A stretch of 64,000 nt of DNA from Druceiella hillmani (GCA_039881145.1 JAYKKI010000067.1:10001-74000); one strand, 5' to 3'; shown: positions 11,307-24,070, counted from the first letter of the stretch. Notes: generated by a model not told the origin, from the sequence alone. Numbers and translations: made by a program.

Positions 11307-11473
11307 TGTTATTTTAATGAATTAGAAATACTTTTATATGTTCAACTTCTTACTTATTATTAGAAAACTTTAATACACAATTACACATCTTAACAGTAAT
11401 CCGCCGTTTTGTTTGCAAAGCTGAGCGAGAGAGAGCAGTGTTGCCAATATAAAAGTACCTATAATTCTTAACG
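11307..11473 (-). repeat. 5' LTR of the Copia element
   Basis: Same length as the 3' LTR. Its outer end on the plus strand reads taacg rather than taaca, so in element orientation it starts CG instead of TG. That is a single transition at the terminus. Confidence 0.93.
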
Positions 11474-11820
11474 ATATTTAATTTTTTAACCCTTCATTCA
11501 TAAACAATTTAATAAACGAATGTTTTGTATGCAGGTATTATTTTTGGACCAATTGAGACCTCCTTTAATAATAAATGCTATCTCTAGGTTGAAAAAGGAT
11601 GATGCAACCTACAGGGGTTTGCACAAATTATATGTATTAATTTATTACCTGCTTCGCAAACAACAATCAGTCAAACGCCGCGCTTTGAATGTGTCGTGTT
11701 GTTTTTAAATTTACTTTCAACGTATTTCGATTTTCTGGAGTACTAGCGTTTGTCGTTGTTAATTTATATAATTTTTATAACTGTTATAATGTCTAATATA
11801 CGCTATTTACAATAGGAATA

Positions 11821-12235
11821 TTATATGCTGATATGTCCAGGTGCATGCGATCGAATGCTCGCCAGGCGAGTATAAGGTATTCGGCTATTTGTCCAAATCG
11901 CACCAGAAAGCTAAGTAAACAGAATATCGCAAGATTGAGGTATTCGAGTTCATATTAACGGTCAGGTAATGCTCTCGTTTGGTAGAGGACGTTCAGTTGG
12001 TAAAAGATGTCACATGGCTAAAGATGCTATCCTCGATGAATTTACTAAAGCTTCTACTCACAGCACACGTTCAACAGCCTTGTCTCTTAGTTTACCGAAA
12101 ACGCTTGTCGGGGATACTCTCAGAGAAGAGGGACAACATCCGTTTCACTATCGTAATGTACAACAATTGACCGGTGAAGATTTCGCTCGTCGTCGTATGT
12201 TTTGTCAGTGGCTCATTCGCATGAATAACGATTAG
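11821..12235 (+). pseudogene. DUF4817-type transposase-like remnant (IS630/Tc1-mariner related)
   Basis: The fragment 11821-11935 reads ADMSRCMRSNARQASIRY then PNRTRKLSKQNIARL, in the order of the DUF4817 N-terminal helix-turn-helix (YADM...N-AR-A...Y...PNR...F-R). After a stop and a frame change, 11969-12235 continues with a Gly-Arg-rich linker, a region with STRSTALSLSLPKTLV, then HPFHYRNVQQLTGEDFARR and FCQWLI. That is the second helix-turn-helix and the classic HPYHxQRVQxLTPxDFxxR..FCxW motif. The catalytic DDE half that should follow is not recognisable beyond TAG at 12233-12235. Such proteins are abundant in insect genomes as transposase relatives. This copy is 5'-interrupted and 3'-truncated. 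Confidence 0.75.
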
Positions 12236-14769
12236 CCTTCATTTGTTCGACATATTTTATGAGCATTACTAGCAACAGCCTTCCTGAGTGATCTACCTTC
12301 AACGTCTCAACATTCGAAATTATATGAAATAATTAAATATGCAAATACGGGCATATATCTGGTATAGAAGTTGAATTTGTATTCGGAACCGGAGAACCAG
12401 CGAACAATGACTGTCATTGTTGCAGTCAGTGAAGCATATAAAGCGGGTTTATATTAAACAATGACTGCAATTAAAAATTAATACTTTGAGACAACATTTT
12501 TACCAATTTTATAAAATAAGGTTTATGAATGATTTTTATGTCGTTCTTGGGTTTCCAGTCGAAGAAATTCGAAAGCATAGCTAGATTAAAATGGTTCATA
12601 TTGATGGAAATGATTGGTTATGAAAACGCTCAAATACAAGCGCTATTTGCAGCATGCATTTTAAAGTAAGTGATCTATATTATACAAAAACTGGTCGCAA
12701 AATAAATAAGGCGGCGATATCATAATTAAATATCAAAATGTTTTTATTAAAAATATATTTATTGAAATACAACGAGGTTAGCGCAGATATAACATCATTG
12801 ACGTTTGATGCCATCCCGCAAATATAAATGAATTTAAATTGTTAGATTGCCAACTAAATAATTATGAAAACTTATTATTCTCATGCGGTTACGAAAAAAC
12901 ATATCATATTGCTGAAATTTGTCCGGAATACGTGGGAAGCTAAAAATTTCTCAAAACTAATAATAATCAGTATATAACACGGAAATCTGCGAAGAAACTA
13001 AATCAAATGCAAAAAATGAACGGGTAAATATATCTAATAATTAGACAAAAACACATCAACTTTCCAAATCAAATAATAAAGGTGCATTTTGCAGTACAAC
13101 TATTAAGTAAAAGTGTATCCCAAGCTATTGTTTTTGTGATAAAGAGCTTTAATTAAAGAGGTTTAAAGGCGGCTTAGTTACGGTTGAATTTATCAATGTT
13201 TTTAATATTTCCATATTTTTAACTGTGGTACAATTTGAGAAGCCTATGCACCCAGAAAATGGACATTTATACTCGGGTTTTTAGAAGAGACAAGACGTTT
13301 AATTCATTGTCTCAGTTACAAATACAGATGCATAACAATTTAAATGCATTTACAAAATACTCTTCTGTAACTAGAATTAAAATAGTCTTTTCATGCCAAT
13401 TGTGTTCCACTGAAAAAGTATGAAGTATTGACTTCTTCCCTCAGTTGTATAAACATAACGTCCGAATGAATATGAGGAAGAGAGAATTTATGAGACTTAT
13501 CAAGAATATCTTCTAGAAGACCAGAACGTGATAATTACTCACCTTACTTGAATGAGTCCTGCTTGCGTACTATCTTCGTGAAACTAATTTTCGGTTATAT
13601 AAGTGGTTGGGTAGTAAACAAGAAAATTAAATGTGAGAAGTATCTAAATACTTTAACATCGTGCAATAAACTATGATTCAAAAAGCTGATAGAATTTAAA
13701 AATTTAAATGCTTTGTTATTTTTCTTTCTCCTTATATTTTTACAATATGCATCAAAATAGAAGGAGTTATTTGAAATCAAAAGGTATATACTGTGAAAAA
13801 TCAACCAGGTTGAATTAAGAATCTGGTACTAGAAGAATTTATTAATTTCATTATATTTAACAAAATATCCAAACATTCTTTGCAACTACCTATTTCATAC
13901 AATCACCGTTTACACTTATTCGTGCTGTAATTTCTACATATGTGAGTGTAAGGAATGCTATATAGCCAAAATATCAGAGAAAGAATTGTCAGAAAATATT
14001 TAATAAATTAGTGCTTTTCGAGACACAGTAAAATATAACTTCTTCACTTAACTACTTGATCATAATATTGTCTCTCTAATCAAAATATTCTATATAAAAC
14101 AACTGTTATTGCAAAGATTATGTCTAAAAAAATGATTCTATTTGTAAGTATTCTTACATTTTCTATATTTTTCTTGCAAAATAAAATATCTTCATTCTTG
14201 CATATATACTATTCTTATTTTCAATATTTTAATTGTTACAAGCTGACTATAAACTAGATAATATTAAACCAAAGGTTAAGAAACAAATAAATTACTAACG
14301 ATTACTTACAAATTTGATAACACTAAACAACTATTATTAAACTTGATAAACTAAAAAACAGTATTAAGTAGGTATTCTAATATATTTCGTAAATAAATGC
14401 GCACATTTTGTTACAAGTGTGTTAAATTAAACGTATTTAACTTTATTTCAAGGGTACACACTTTCACACTTTAATCAATATTAGCGTCGACTAATTACCC
14501 ATTCATCGATGTCAGTGATGGATGGAAATATTAAGCTACGTCACTATCCTGTTGTGAGTTCACGGCGGCCACTATGTACGAACGAACGGTCGACACGTTT
14601 TTATTTTAAAGCAAATTACGAAAAAGCATGTCGATTATATATTGATGTCGGATGACACATACATATTTGGATATAATTTTAAAACATACGGTAAATATAA
14701 AATCTATTTAGGTAAGTTTGTTTTCTTGAGGTAAAATTTTAAACTATTATAGCTGCATGTAAATAATAT
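12236..14769. other. Gene-free sequence between two transposase remnants
   Basis: No reading frame with a recognisable product. The DDE part of the preceding transposase may lie decayed in the first 300 bp but cannot be read. The palindrome aacaatgactgtcattgtt occurs near 12402-12420. Confidence 0.45.
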
Positions 14770-15515
14770 ATGAAAGTATTGCGAATAATAGGAGAACACA
14801 AAAAAAACCATATTCACAAAAAAATTAAATTTAACAATAAACAAAGAAATACAGGAAAACATTTTAAAGATAGTTTTACGAAAAAAAAATATTCACATTT
14901 AATTTTAAGTACTACATTATCTACAAGCTTAATGTGTGTTGTTGGTTTTATTAAAAACCAAGTCGACATATTTTTTGCAAAAATACAAAAACTAATGGGT
15001 AAATATGAGTTCCGTCCACCAAATATTTACAAGTGTGATGAGATATGTGCAGCAACTCTCCAAAGACATGAAAAAGTTATAACAAAAATAAATATACAAA
15101 AAGTAAGAAGTTAACATTAGCGGAACGAGGAAAAAACGTAAATATAATGTTTTACGTGAGTGCCATAAGACAATTTATTTCCCCATTTTTCATATTTCCT
15201 AGTCAGAGATCAAATGACCGTTTAAAGATCAATGCAGATTAATGCACAGAAAGTAAAGCTGTAGCTCAGTCTAAAGGACGAATGAATAACGAAATATTTT
15301 CTCAATGGTTATCAAATTTCGTAAAATTTCCTGGATTAACGAAGAAATCGCTAATTTTGATGATGATTGATGGGAATAGCAGCCACAAGACGTTAGACAT
15401 TATCAATTTCTGTGGAGACATCATAAATATTTGATCAACATCCCACCGCAAACTAGACATAAAATACAACCATTAGACCAACCTTTCGTGATACCATTGA
15501 ATATGTATATTCAAT
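14770..15515 (+). pseudogene. Pogo/jerky-type DDE transposase remnant
   Basis: The 114-codon frame 14770-15114 ends in a segment (VGFIKNQVDIFFAKIQKLM, then YEFRPPNIYKCDE) that matches the start of the DDE_1 catalytic domain. CDE holds the first catalytic Asp. A decayed gap follows. From about 15275 the frame reads MNNEIFSQWLSNFVKF, then SLILMMIDGNSSHKTLDI (second Asp, the IDGxSSH motif) up to a TGA. A +1 shift continues NIPPQTRHKIQPLD (PPHTSHxxQPLD motif, third Asp). All three catalytic positions can be located, but in different frames. The N-terminal CENP-B-like DNA-binding region is only weakly readable. Family identity is good; the copy is dead. Confidence 0.82.
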
Positions 15516-15994
15516 TACAGTGCGGCATACGATTTTTCTAATATAAATCATATCACTTGTTTTAAATTCCGTGTATTAAAAATAATATATTGTGTCAAAG
15601 GCAATATTATTTGTATTACATATTTATTGTCTGCTTTCGTTGTTAGAACATAGTTTCAAAATTTTACCGTGTTTATAGTTGTAATAATGATGTTTTGATT
15701 AGCTATCGTAAGTGTCTCAACTAGCCACAAAAGTTGTTTCTTTATTTTTCAGAAAATATGGTTTGAAATTCTAAGATAGAGCTCTTGTTAATTAGATAAT
15801 ACAAGCATATCCTCAATATTAAATCAGTTTACGAGACGAAGGATTCTCCAAAAAATTTATGTTTTTTACCACATCGATCTGAATAATTGGTTCTAACGTA
15901 ATGCGGTAAACTTTTCACTAAATAATATATTAGCAATAAGTACAAATGTGTAAATAAGTATAAACAATGTATACGGTATTTTTGGAATCAACTG
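15516..15994. other. Gene-free sequence
   Basis: Nothing recognisable; it may include the decayed 3' end of the pogo-type element. Confidence 0.5.
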
Positions 15995-16160
15995 GCATTA
16001 ACCCGCAGCTACGCACGCATGAACGGAATAGAAAATCCGAATGAAATTTATTTTATATGGCATAAAATAAGAGTATGTGCGGGTGATTTGGGAAAAATCG
16101 GTTAAAATTTGTAAGGACGTGTGAACTTTACAATAATAAGGGATACTTCCCTTATCCTTT
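15995..16160 (-). repeat. Short Helitron-like fragment (reverse strand)
   Basis: The plus strand begins ttaacccgcagctacgcacg, the reverse complement of a GCG-rich terminus resembling the one at 40895-40938. About 150 bp later it reads gggaaaaatcggtta and caataataaggga, which are typical internal and opposite-end pieces of the same kind of insect repeat. Assigned by recollection of common insect repeats and by partial likeness to the larger element at 39.5-40.9 kb. Confidence 0.35.
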
Positions 16161-17754
16161 ACAATAATAATCGCAAAGTAATAAATTATATTCATTTTTT
16201 TGTGGACGTCGTACTAAAACGATATTTCTCATTCATATTATAAAAATTGTTGCGCATAACGTTTAGGGATTCATTTGTTTACAATATAATTGGATATAAC
16301 TATATTAGCAATATTTGAATGGAATTGTAACATTCCACGTCGAACTAAATTTTTTATACATTAATAATCGCATATTAATCCGCATGAATATGTTCATTTA
16401 AAAAAAGTATTATTATTTAAATATTATCTGATACAGTATCCAGCATTAAAAGTTAGAACAGCTATACGACTATGAACGTTCACAATTTTTTTTTCAAAGT
16501 TAGAAATGATAAAATTATTCCAATTTCCATTGATATCGTGTTCAAAACTGCTACCATCCTCTAATATTTTACAATTACGATCAATTCCTTTAACGTTATA
16601 TTAAACCTCATATTTCAAATATAAACGTTATACCTAAAAAGTTTATATTTGAAATATGAGAATAGATAACTAAATTGAAATTTTGTAAATCATATAAAAT
16701 GTAATATTAACATAAGAAATGAAGCCGTTGTGTGATTCAGAAAAAGATTAAAAATTTTGTTTTCTCAAACAATATTGCATACGTTCTTTTTAACAGAATG
16801 ATTGTCACTAACTACGCATGTAACATGACGACCTATATATTTATAGAATATAAGGCGACTTCATGAATATATTTTAATAAATCTACACCACTAATATTTT
16901 TTTACTGTTAAAATAAGGAAAATGTCTTTAAGAAAACTTAGTACCATAAAACATCTGCTATAGTTACAGTCTCTTGGTTGCTACGAGACGTTTTTGTAAG
17001 ATTACTTGCTTTATAGAAAGTGAGTATTTGGCAAGTTTCACTCATTTATTATTTATTAATACTTTATTTTACAAAAAATAAAAACTCGTCAAGTTTTTAT
17101 AAGGAGACTAAGTAGAAAGCAAATGTCATCTTTTTTTAGTATTATTTTTTCATAAGTTTTAGGGGACTTTAATAAAACTTGATATCGCTGTAGGCGTCAA
17201 TTTTTTTATCAACAAAGACCACTTGTTTCTATTACCGAACTTGGATCGTTTCCCACATTTAGTTTTTGGTTGAACAATTATGAACATAGTATGCTTAAAA
17301 TTAGCATTGACGCAGTCACAAAACAGGTTAATTAAGTATTTACTTCATTGAATATTTGCTTGTTTGGAAACGTCTGTAAAATGAGTCCATTTTTTCTCCA
17401 ATCTTTTGTTTCTTAGGTACTAAGTGACTAAAGAAAATTAACAATGAAAAGACGTTCTATTAATATTTGCCAGTAGATTTATAAACCATTTGCAGCGCTA
17501 ATTTCAACGTAAAATGTGCGGACTCACTCTTTGGGTTAAGTTAATAGTAGACGTGTGCTGAATGTCGAGTAAAGTAGCATATTGCAAGACAATTCGATAA
17601 AAGGCGCGTACGCGGAGAAATAATTACGGAAGACGAGCTCGCGATAACGGAAATGACCGCCCAGTTGCTAGTGGTTGTACGTTAGTTAAAAAAAATAATA
17701 GATGTCATAAATCTATTTCCTGTAATAATATATACATGTTTTGATATGTTTCTG
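16161..17754. other. Gene-free sequence with one perfect hairpin
   Basis: ctcatatttcaaatataaac at 16607-16626 is the exact reverse complement of 16641-16660, with a 14-base loop. No gene is seen. A less AT-rich patch at 17590-17670 (gcgcgtacgcggag, gacgagctcgcg) has no recognised content. Confidence 0.55.
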
Positions 17755-17945
17755 TGTGGCCAAGTATATGCATGTGTGCGCATGTGAAGATATGCGCGAA
17801 TGTGCGTGTACGCACGAGCATGCGTACGGGTGCTCGACAGCGCTTGTGCACATATGTGTGTGTACATAGCCAACTTAGGGCGCAGCGCAGACGCGCATAT
17901 ATGTACGTTTGCGTACGAGCGTCTGCGCCTCTATGTATATTTGCC
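17755..17945. repeat. Alternating purine-pyrimidine, CpG-rich tract
   Basis: About 190 bp of imperfect alternating purine/pyrimidine with GC far above its surroundings (tgtgcgcatgtg, gtgcgtgtacgcacg, gcatgcgtacg, gcgcatatatgtacg). Near its end is a hairpin: gcgcagacgc at 17885-17894 pairs with gcgtctgcgc at 17919-17928. Long frames on both strands here (Cys/Arg/Thr/His-rich) are by-products of the dinucleotide pattern. Such tracts favour left-handed DNA. Confidence 0.7.
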
Positions 17946-20900
17946 ATCTCTTCCTCGACTGCTAGACAGATTGAGATAAAATTTAGTCTACTAAAAATAA
18001 AAGGAAGATCACTAACTTTATGTTACCGTACTGTAACTCTTGATATTTAGCACTAGATGATTGTATTACTTTTGATGTTAAAAAATATTGGTAAATATTA
18101 AAAATAACAACGAAATATGCAACACGAAACTGATACATTGAAAAATATAGCTGTACTTATATAGCGGTTAAAAATAAATGGAAAGTTTAAAAAAAATAAG
18201 CGGTGTTATTTCCCCTCTAAGCAAAGGTGAATTCGAAATTTATAGTAATAAGTCATTACAAATGATGGACTGATGAAAAATGTTATTAATTTACACAACC
18301 TTAGCAAACCAAGTATAGCAACTAATTTCAAGATTTTTACGAGTAATTTTTTTGTGATTAGAAAAAATTTAAACATATTTTATTACAAAAATGGAGTTTG
18401 CAAATGTGGCCACAACCTTAAAGGGTTAGTGTAAAGAATTTATATTAACCCCAGCGACAGCTAGTTTTAAAAGTTTATTATGTTTGTTTTAATTGATAAG
18501 TGCAGGAAACCTAAAGAACATTGAAAATATTCTTACTATCTTAACTTTATAAGAGGGTTTATCCCGCAATATTACAACGATATTATATCATTTTTGCGAC
18601 AACAAAGGCATCTTAATACTTTCCATTCCAGACATGATGTAAATGTGCACTATTAATAAATTATAACATCATGCGATAGGCGTTTTCACGTTTTGCTAGG
18701 AAGACCAAAGTATTTTCAAGAAAAGAAACTATGCTACAAAGATAAAACACCTTTGAGTATTATTCAGCTGTTTGAAAGTATATATACGGCTAAATAAATA
18801 TAAATTTACTATTATTTTGAGCAAATATTTTGGTGACCTCACCATGATTTATCAGATGTAGCTCCACAATTATTAGGGATGCCATCGTGTATCCACATCT
18901 AATAGACCACGGTAATCAAAATATAAAGTAAAGTAACCAAATCTCGGACAGGCGTTTTGTCAATATTTAGTTAAAATAATCCATGTCAATATTACCGTAG
19001 GCACTTCTTATAAAACCTCAGTTGGTTACCTATAGTAAATGCATTCATCCCAAGATGGCTTATAGATGAAATTGATGTTTATTTTGAATGTATTCTCAAT
19101 CAACCAATTGCCAAATATGATACATCATTCTGAGAATACTTTTTAAATACATCAGAATATTGCACAATAATAGGTTTTTGTTCGTTATTTCATTTCGTAT
19201 ATGAAAAATACTTTATTATTTATGATTTCAGATTATAAATACAAAAAATAGAAGGTTTTAATGTGTGCCCAGAGTCTGTCTGACAATCCTGAATTTAGCA
19301 TATAACTGCCAAATAAGTCTTGAAACATAAGCTTAATGAAATTAAATGAACAGAAATAAATAAGTGGGGATTTTATTTAAAAGTCATAATTTCATTAAAT
19401 TATTTATTTCCATTTTTCCTGCATAGTTACAAGAAATATCGTATATAGACAAGATTATTTTCTTACTTAAAATTTGGTGATGTTAGAATGTTTTAGTGTG
19501 GACATATAGGATACGTGTTACTCATATCTTTAAATACTGCAAAATGGGATTTGTGTACAGTCCATACTAGTCAACAAATATTTATTATAAAAATATGGTT
19601 ACATTCAAATTTTAACGAAGACATTGTGATTAATTTGGTTAATTTGAGAAACATATTCAACCTTTGTTCGACAGTTTCTTTCGTTGATAACAGTTTTATT
19701 GATTCTCCCAAGGAAAACATAAAAATTCATAAGGCGAGATTATATATTTTATCAATGTGAATAATCTTACACTTAATTTCTTTCATCATACCCTTATAGA
19801 AAATGGTTCCGTACAAATTGAGTTACATGCAAAAATTTAGCATAATAACATCACTAATGAGTGTTTCAATATATATGAATACATGTCGATTTATTGAAAT
19901 AAACCATGAGTGATATTCGGCAACAGTTGTATAGCATCAAAATAAAAACTCACAGGTTTTGACTAGAAAAAAAATCAATGAACTCTCAACAAAGTTTTTA
20001 TAATTTTTTTAAGAAAATCATATTTCAATTACTTAAATAGAAAATAAAATACGGACAGCATCTGGCCTGATCGATAAGGGACATCATTCCCATTTCACTA
20101 TTATAATTTTATTTGAGTAATTTTTGCAAGAAATATGAAAAAGAAATAGAAAAACTCAACAGTAAACTTTTCCCTATAAAGTATAAATACACGCATATAT
20201 GCACTGTTGTCAATATATCTATAATAATTTTAATTTCGATTGAAGTAAAGTACTGGGTAAAGTAGTAAAAAACTAGGGTTAGTTTAATTTCAATGTGCTT
20301 TGGTAATCATGTGAAAATATGAAAGGTAGGTATTTTAAAATCAATAAAGACAGGTACAGGTAAGGAAACTTCAATACCAAGTATTTGTTTATGTCAAGGA
20401 TACAACCAAGTATCTACGTTGTATCCATATAGGAACAATATGATATCATATTCAAATACTTCAAGTTAATAAAATTAAATTCGCTTTATGACTAACGAAA
20501 AAATAATATCTATAGTGTTATAAAACTGTGAGAGATATATCTGTGCAACGACAATAAAAATCTATTTTATATAATGTATATATATATATACACACGCATG
20601 CACGACATTGACCTAGAAATTCTAACATTGAAATCTCCGCGATCCGTGAATTGCTGAAAAATTATATAAGAATTTCCTCAATTTTTTTTATTTATGAAAA
20701 AGTACTGAATCATTTTCGATGAAATTTAAATAAGACCCATTCAAGAATAACACTATCCTGGACCGTTTGTTCCATTTACTTGGGGTATGCCTTCCCTGTT
20801 CTCTTACACTGAGCATAGTTTTGTCCCGTACTGGCATCAAGTTGAGCTACTTTCCGGTCTTTTCCGACTATCGACAACCAAGTGGAGGATGACCTTCCAT

Positions 20901-21053
20901 GCCTCCGGTACGTTGTTGGCAAGTTTAGAGCAAACTTTGCTGCATATTTATATATGCATAGTTATTCAACGATGTTTTATTCAATAGAAATATTAAACTA
21001 ATATGTAATAAAAAACTGGGCACAAATGGCGCCATGTATGACTGCGATGGAAG
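17946..21053. other. Gene-free sequence
   Basis: No gene is recognised. 18461-18474 reads agcgacagctagtt, similar to the 3' end of Helitron-like repeats (CTAG followed by T), but the body upstream is not identifiable. A short TA run is at 20577-20590. The patch 20787-20950 is less AT-rich and partly open on both strands but matches no family I know. Confidence 0.45.
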
Positions 21054-21140
<87 letters not shown>

Positions 21141-21141
21141 A
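21054..21141. repeat. (TA)n tract with regular TATATG interruptions
   Basis: Alternating A/T over about 88 bp with three single-G interruptions (tatatg) at 21065, 21094 and 21126. Confidence 0.93.
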
Positions 21142-21550
21142 ATTTTTTTTTTATGTTAAACAACGCTGATGGCCACTCATAAGTTGCGTTCGAGACATTT
21201 TGAAATTTTATTTCGTCCCATTTTTTTGGGTCATCCTCATTTCCTTGTATAACTTTTACGTTTTTCGTATGTACTAGTTTGGTAAAATTCTTTCTATCCA
21301 CCAAATCTTTAGACTGGAAACAAATATTCAAGTCACAAATATACATAGGACATAAGAGGTATTGTGTTAATTGGAAATACATTGAAGTCAATTCTTCAGT
21401 TTGGTTGGAAAATGAAATATTAATTAGTCACAGAATTCATTTTTACGTACTACAGTATTCCAGATTTCATTTTCGAGAAGAGCAACACAAAAAACAACGA
21501 GCTCGCGGTGATATCGCCTTTCATTGTAGGTCATAAATTAAATCGCCTCG

Positions 21551-21655
21551 CAATGAAACGTTTCATGTTTTGCTAAAATATTTAATTTTGACTCTTTTAT
21601 CCTGCCCACTTAAATAAATTATTGTTTCGACTTTATTATTCTTCTTCCCTTAAGT
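21551..21655 (+). repeat. Dispersed repeat family 1, copy 1
   Basis: Shares the ordered blocks gaaacgtttcatgttttg, cttttatcctgcccac, taaataaattattgtttcg and tttattattcttcttccc with copies near 24.0 and 28.7 kb. No coding content. Confidence 0.6.
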
Positions 21656-23899
21656 GTCCCTTACCATTTTCCTTAGAGAGTTGATCGCTAGGATAAAATA
21701 TAATTTTGGTAAAATATAATTTATATAAAATATACTTATAATTAAAAATACTTATATTCACTTTGTTATAAATAAAATCATGTACAGTGTACATGTTTTA
21801 CAATGTACATGATCGAGACCATGGAATGAAAAGCCTGAATTCAGTAATATAAAGAAGTATCTTGAAATTTTGAACAATATTCGTATTCCTTTATTTGAGA
21901 ACTATTGATAGTATTTCAACTAATTTTATAATGATATTGCATTGTTAATTTAGAAGGAGCAAATAAAAAAGTGATTGTCTAAATTCAAAATAAAATCCTG
22001 TCCTTTTACTGGCAGCGTCAATATATGCATTGAATACATACTGTTTTTTAATATGTACAAGCCCTAAAATATACTCTCATCTTCTAGTAAATAAGTTCAA
22101 TGCCACTGAAATTCATATTTTCCTATAAATTACTATAAAGTCATATATCCGTTTGCACGCTTTCGTTATAATAACATCAACATATACTATTTCCTTAATT
22201 AATAGTGTAAAGTTCTCATCAATTCAACAAACTAAAAAGTAACGACTTGTAACGCAGAGTTTTCTCTTCTAATTCCAATTGAAAAATACGCTGAAAAGCA
22301 TTATATTTATTAACTATCTGATTACAGTCTCGTAATGAAATACGTGACCTTTCATAGTTAGTGCAATTAAGTGAATATCGGAACTATGATTTAATAATTT
22401 ATTTTATTATCATAAAAAAATAAGACGGTCTGAGGTACAAAGGGAGTTTCATTCAAAGAAATATCGAATATTTAACGTCATAACGTAAAACTTTCGTCAG
22501 AACGTAAATAATTATTTACGAATATAATCAAAATTATATATTGATCATCATAATTCGCATTGATCCAGTCTCTAATCCTAATGTCTACTTCTTAGAATGA
22601 ACATTCAAAATCTATTAAACAATATTTAGCCTTTACTCCACGTACTCCCTATATAATATATTTTCAACCTGATATTTTTTCTAGCGCCATTAAAATTAGA
22701 ATGGTAAAAGGTTATAGAGCAAGCCGTGTAAAACCGTCCATTTGAAGAGCAGTGTTTTCTCACGTTCTCCCTACTTCCATTGAATTTAAAAAAGAATTTA
22801 GATAATATTGAGTGAAAATGTATGATGTAGAGCAGTAAACTCTCACTACCTACGCAAATATCTGAGCTTTGATTTTGGAAAAAAAATTCTTTCATAGTGT
22901 TCTTTAAAAATATTATTTATTCGAAAAAATATCGTCAAAATCGTTTTTTAAAGGTATGTATTGAAAATAATAATTTTTCTTTGTCAATATTCCACTTTTT
23001 TAATTTTATATAATATAGAAGATCTATAGTGTGACTAAATATATGTAAACATGGCGCATATTTCAAAATAATGATGTTCATTTAGTTATGCAATGTTTTT
23101 TTAAATGTAGCATTTTTTTCATATAATTGAGATATACGCAGATTTTTCACTCACTGACGCAGATTTTATGCCTCACACACTAAATGACAAACTCAATCGC
23201 TCTCACTCTCTTGAGTAAACAACAAAAGTTATTAAAGCAGTTAAATTTGCAATGATTTCAATAAGATCATATTAAATAACTATATATTTATGCAACCTCT
23301 GCAATATACACTATTTTGAAATGAATATTGACTTCAGCCAACCAAAAAAAATAAATGCACCCATGTTGAATAACTTACTTTAGTTAATTGTGTAACTTGA
23401 GAACAACTTATATTTATTTTTTAAAAACCTCAAATCCTTTCCTTTTCCTCAAGTTCCTGTGGAAGCATCACAAAAAATATTATGAAATGTAGTCCAATAA
23501 TAATGAATACCATAGGAACATACTGCAATTGGAATAAACATCACTCTAACAAGTGATTGCCTATAAACAATGAAGCCACTACAATCGGTCAATAGAGCAG
23601 AAAAACTATCAAGACTGGATACATATGATAATATGTTTAAAATGTGACTGCAAGAAAGACAAATGAAGGTTGCAAGATATTCGGACGCACTCTAGGCAGG
23701 TAGTTTAATTTTCCTTAAATTAACAAAAAAACTGCTGAATGCAAATATTTTGATTTAAATTGTTTTTAAATTTATGAAATTCACATTAGTTTTAACTGAA
23801 ATTTAAAACACAATATAAATTTAAACAGTATCAATTTAAATTTATTTTATCTCTTCAGGTCCAAATGTAATCATCGCAGAAAAATGGAAGTGCTGAAGA
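21656..23899. other. Gene-free sequence with a small hairpin
   Basis: atcatgtaca (21777-21786) pairs with tgtacatgat (21804-21813), and tgtacatg-type steps occur inside the loop. Otherwise nothing is recognised. Confidence 0.5.
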
Positions 23900-24070
23900 A
23901 AAACAATTCACCTAAAAAACAATAAGCCACCTGTGGTTTTATTCTTTCTAGCCAGTAATAAATGAAAACCCGTTGTTATAAAACGTTTCATATTTTGTCT
24001 TATTTTACACCCTAGTAAATAAATCGTTGATAACATCGTTGAATAAACCTCATTATTCTTCTCTTTTATC
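23900..24070 (+). repeat. Dispersed repeat family 1, copy 2
   Basis: Contains aaacgtttcatattttg, ttttacaccctagtaaata, and cctcattattcttctcttt in the same order as the other copies. Upstream it shares caccTaaAAACAaTAAG-like sequence with the copy at 28.64 kb. Confidence 0.6.

Larger units (their letters stand above)
7987..11473 (-). mobile_element. Ty1/Copia LTR retrotransposon, internally deleted
   Basis: The element has two 167 bp LTRs in direct orientation (7987-8153 and 11307-11473) flanked by the 5 bp target duplication atatt (7982-7986 and 11474-11478). It is transcribed on the minus strand. In element order it contains the 5' LTR, a tRNA primer site, a 57-codon gag stub, the GAG-pre-integrase zinc region, integrase, reverse transcriptase, RNase H, a purine tract and the 3' LTR. 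Integrase before RT is the diagnostic Copia order. The internal region is only about 3.15 kb because most of gag and the protease are missing. The LTRs differ at about 11 of 167 positions, so the insertion is old. Frameshifts make it non-autonomous. Confidence 0.96.

Noticed and set aside
17682..18050. Overlapping frames of 63-98 codons on both strands rich in Cys, His, Arg and Thr
   Set aside because: Products of the alternating purine-pyrimidine tract rather than genes.
20993..21391. 132-codon minus-strand frame
   Set aside because: Half of it is translated TA repeat (Tyr-Ile runs); the rest matches no family and the plus strand is equally open.
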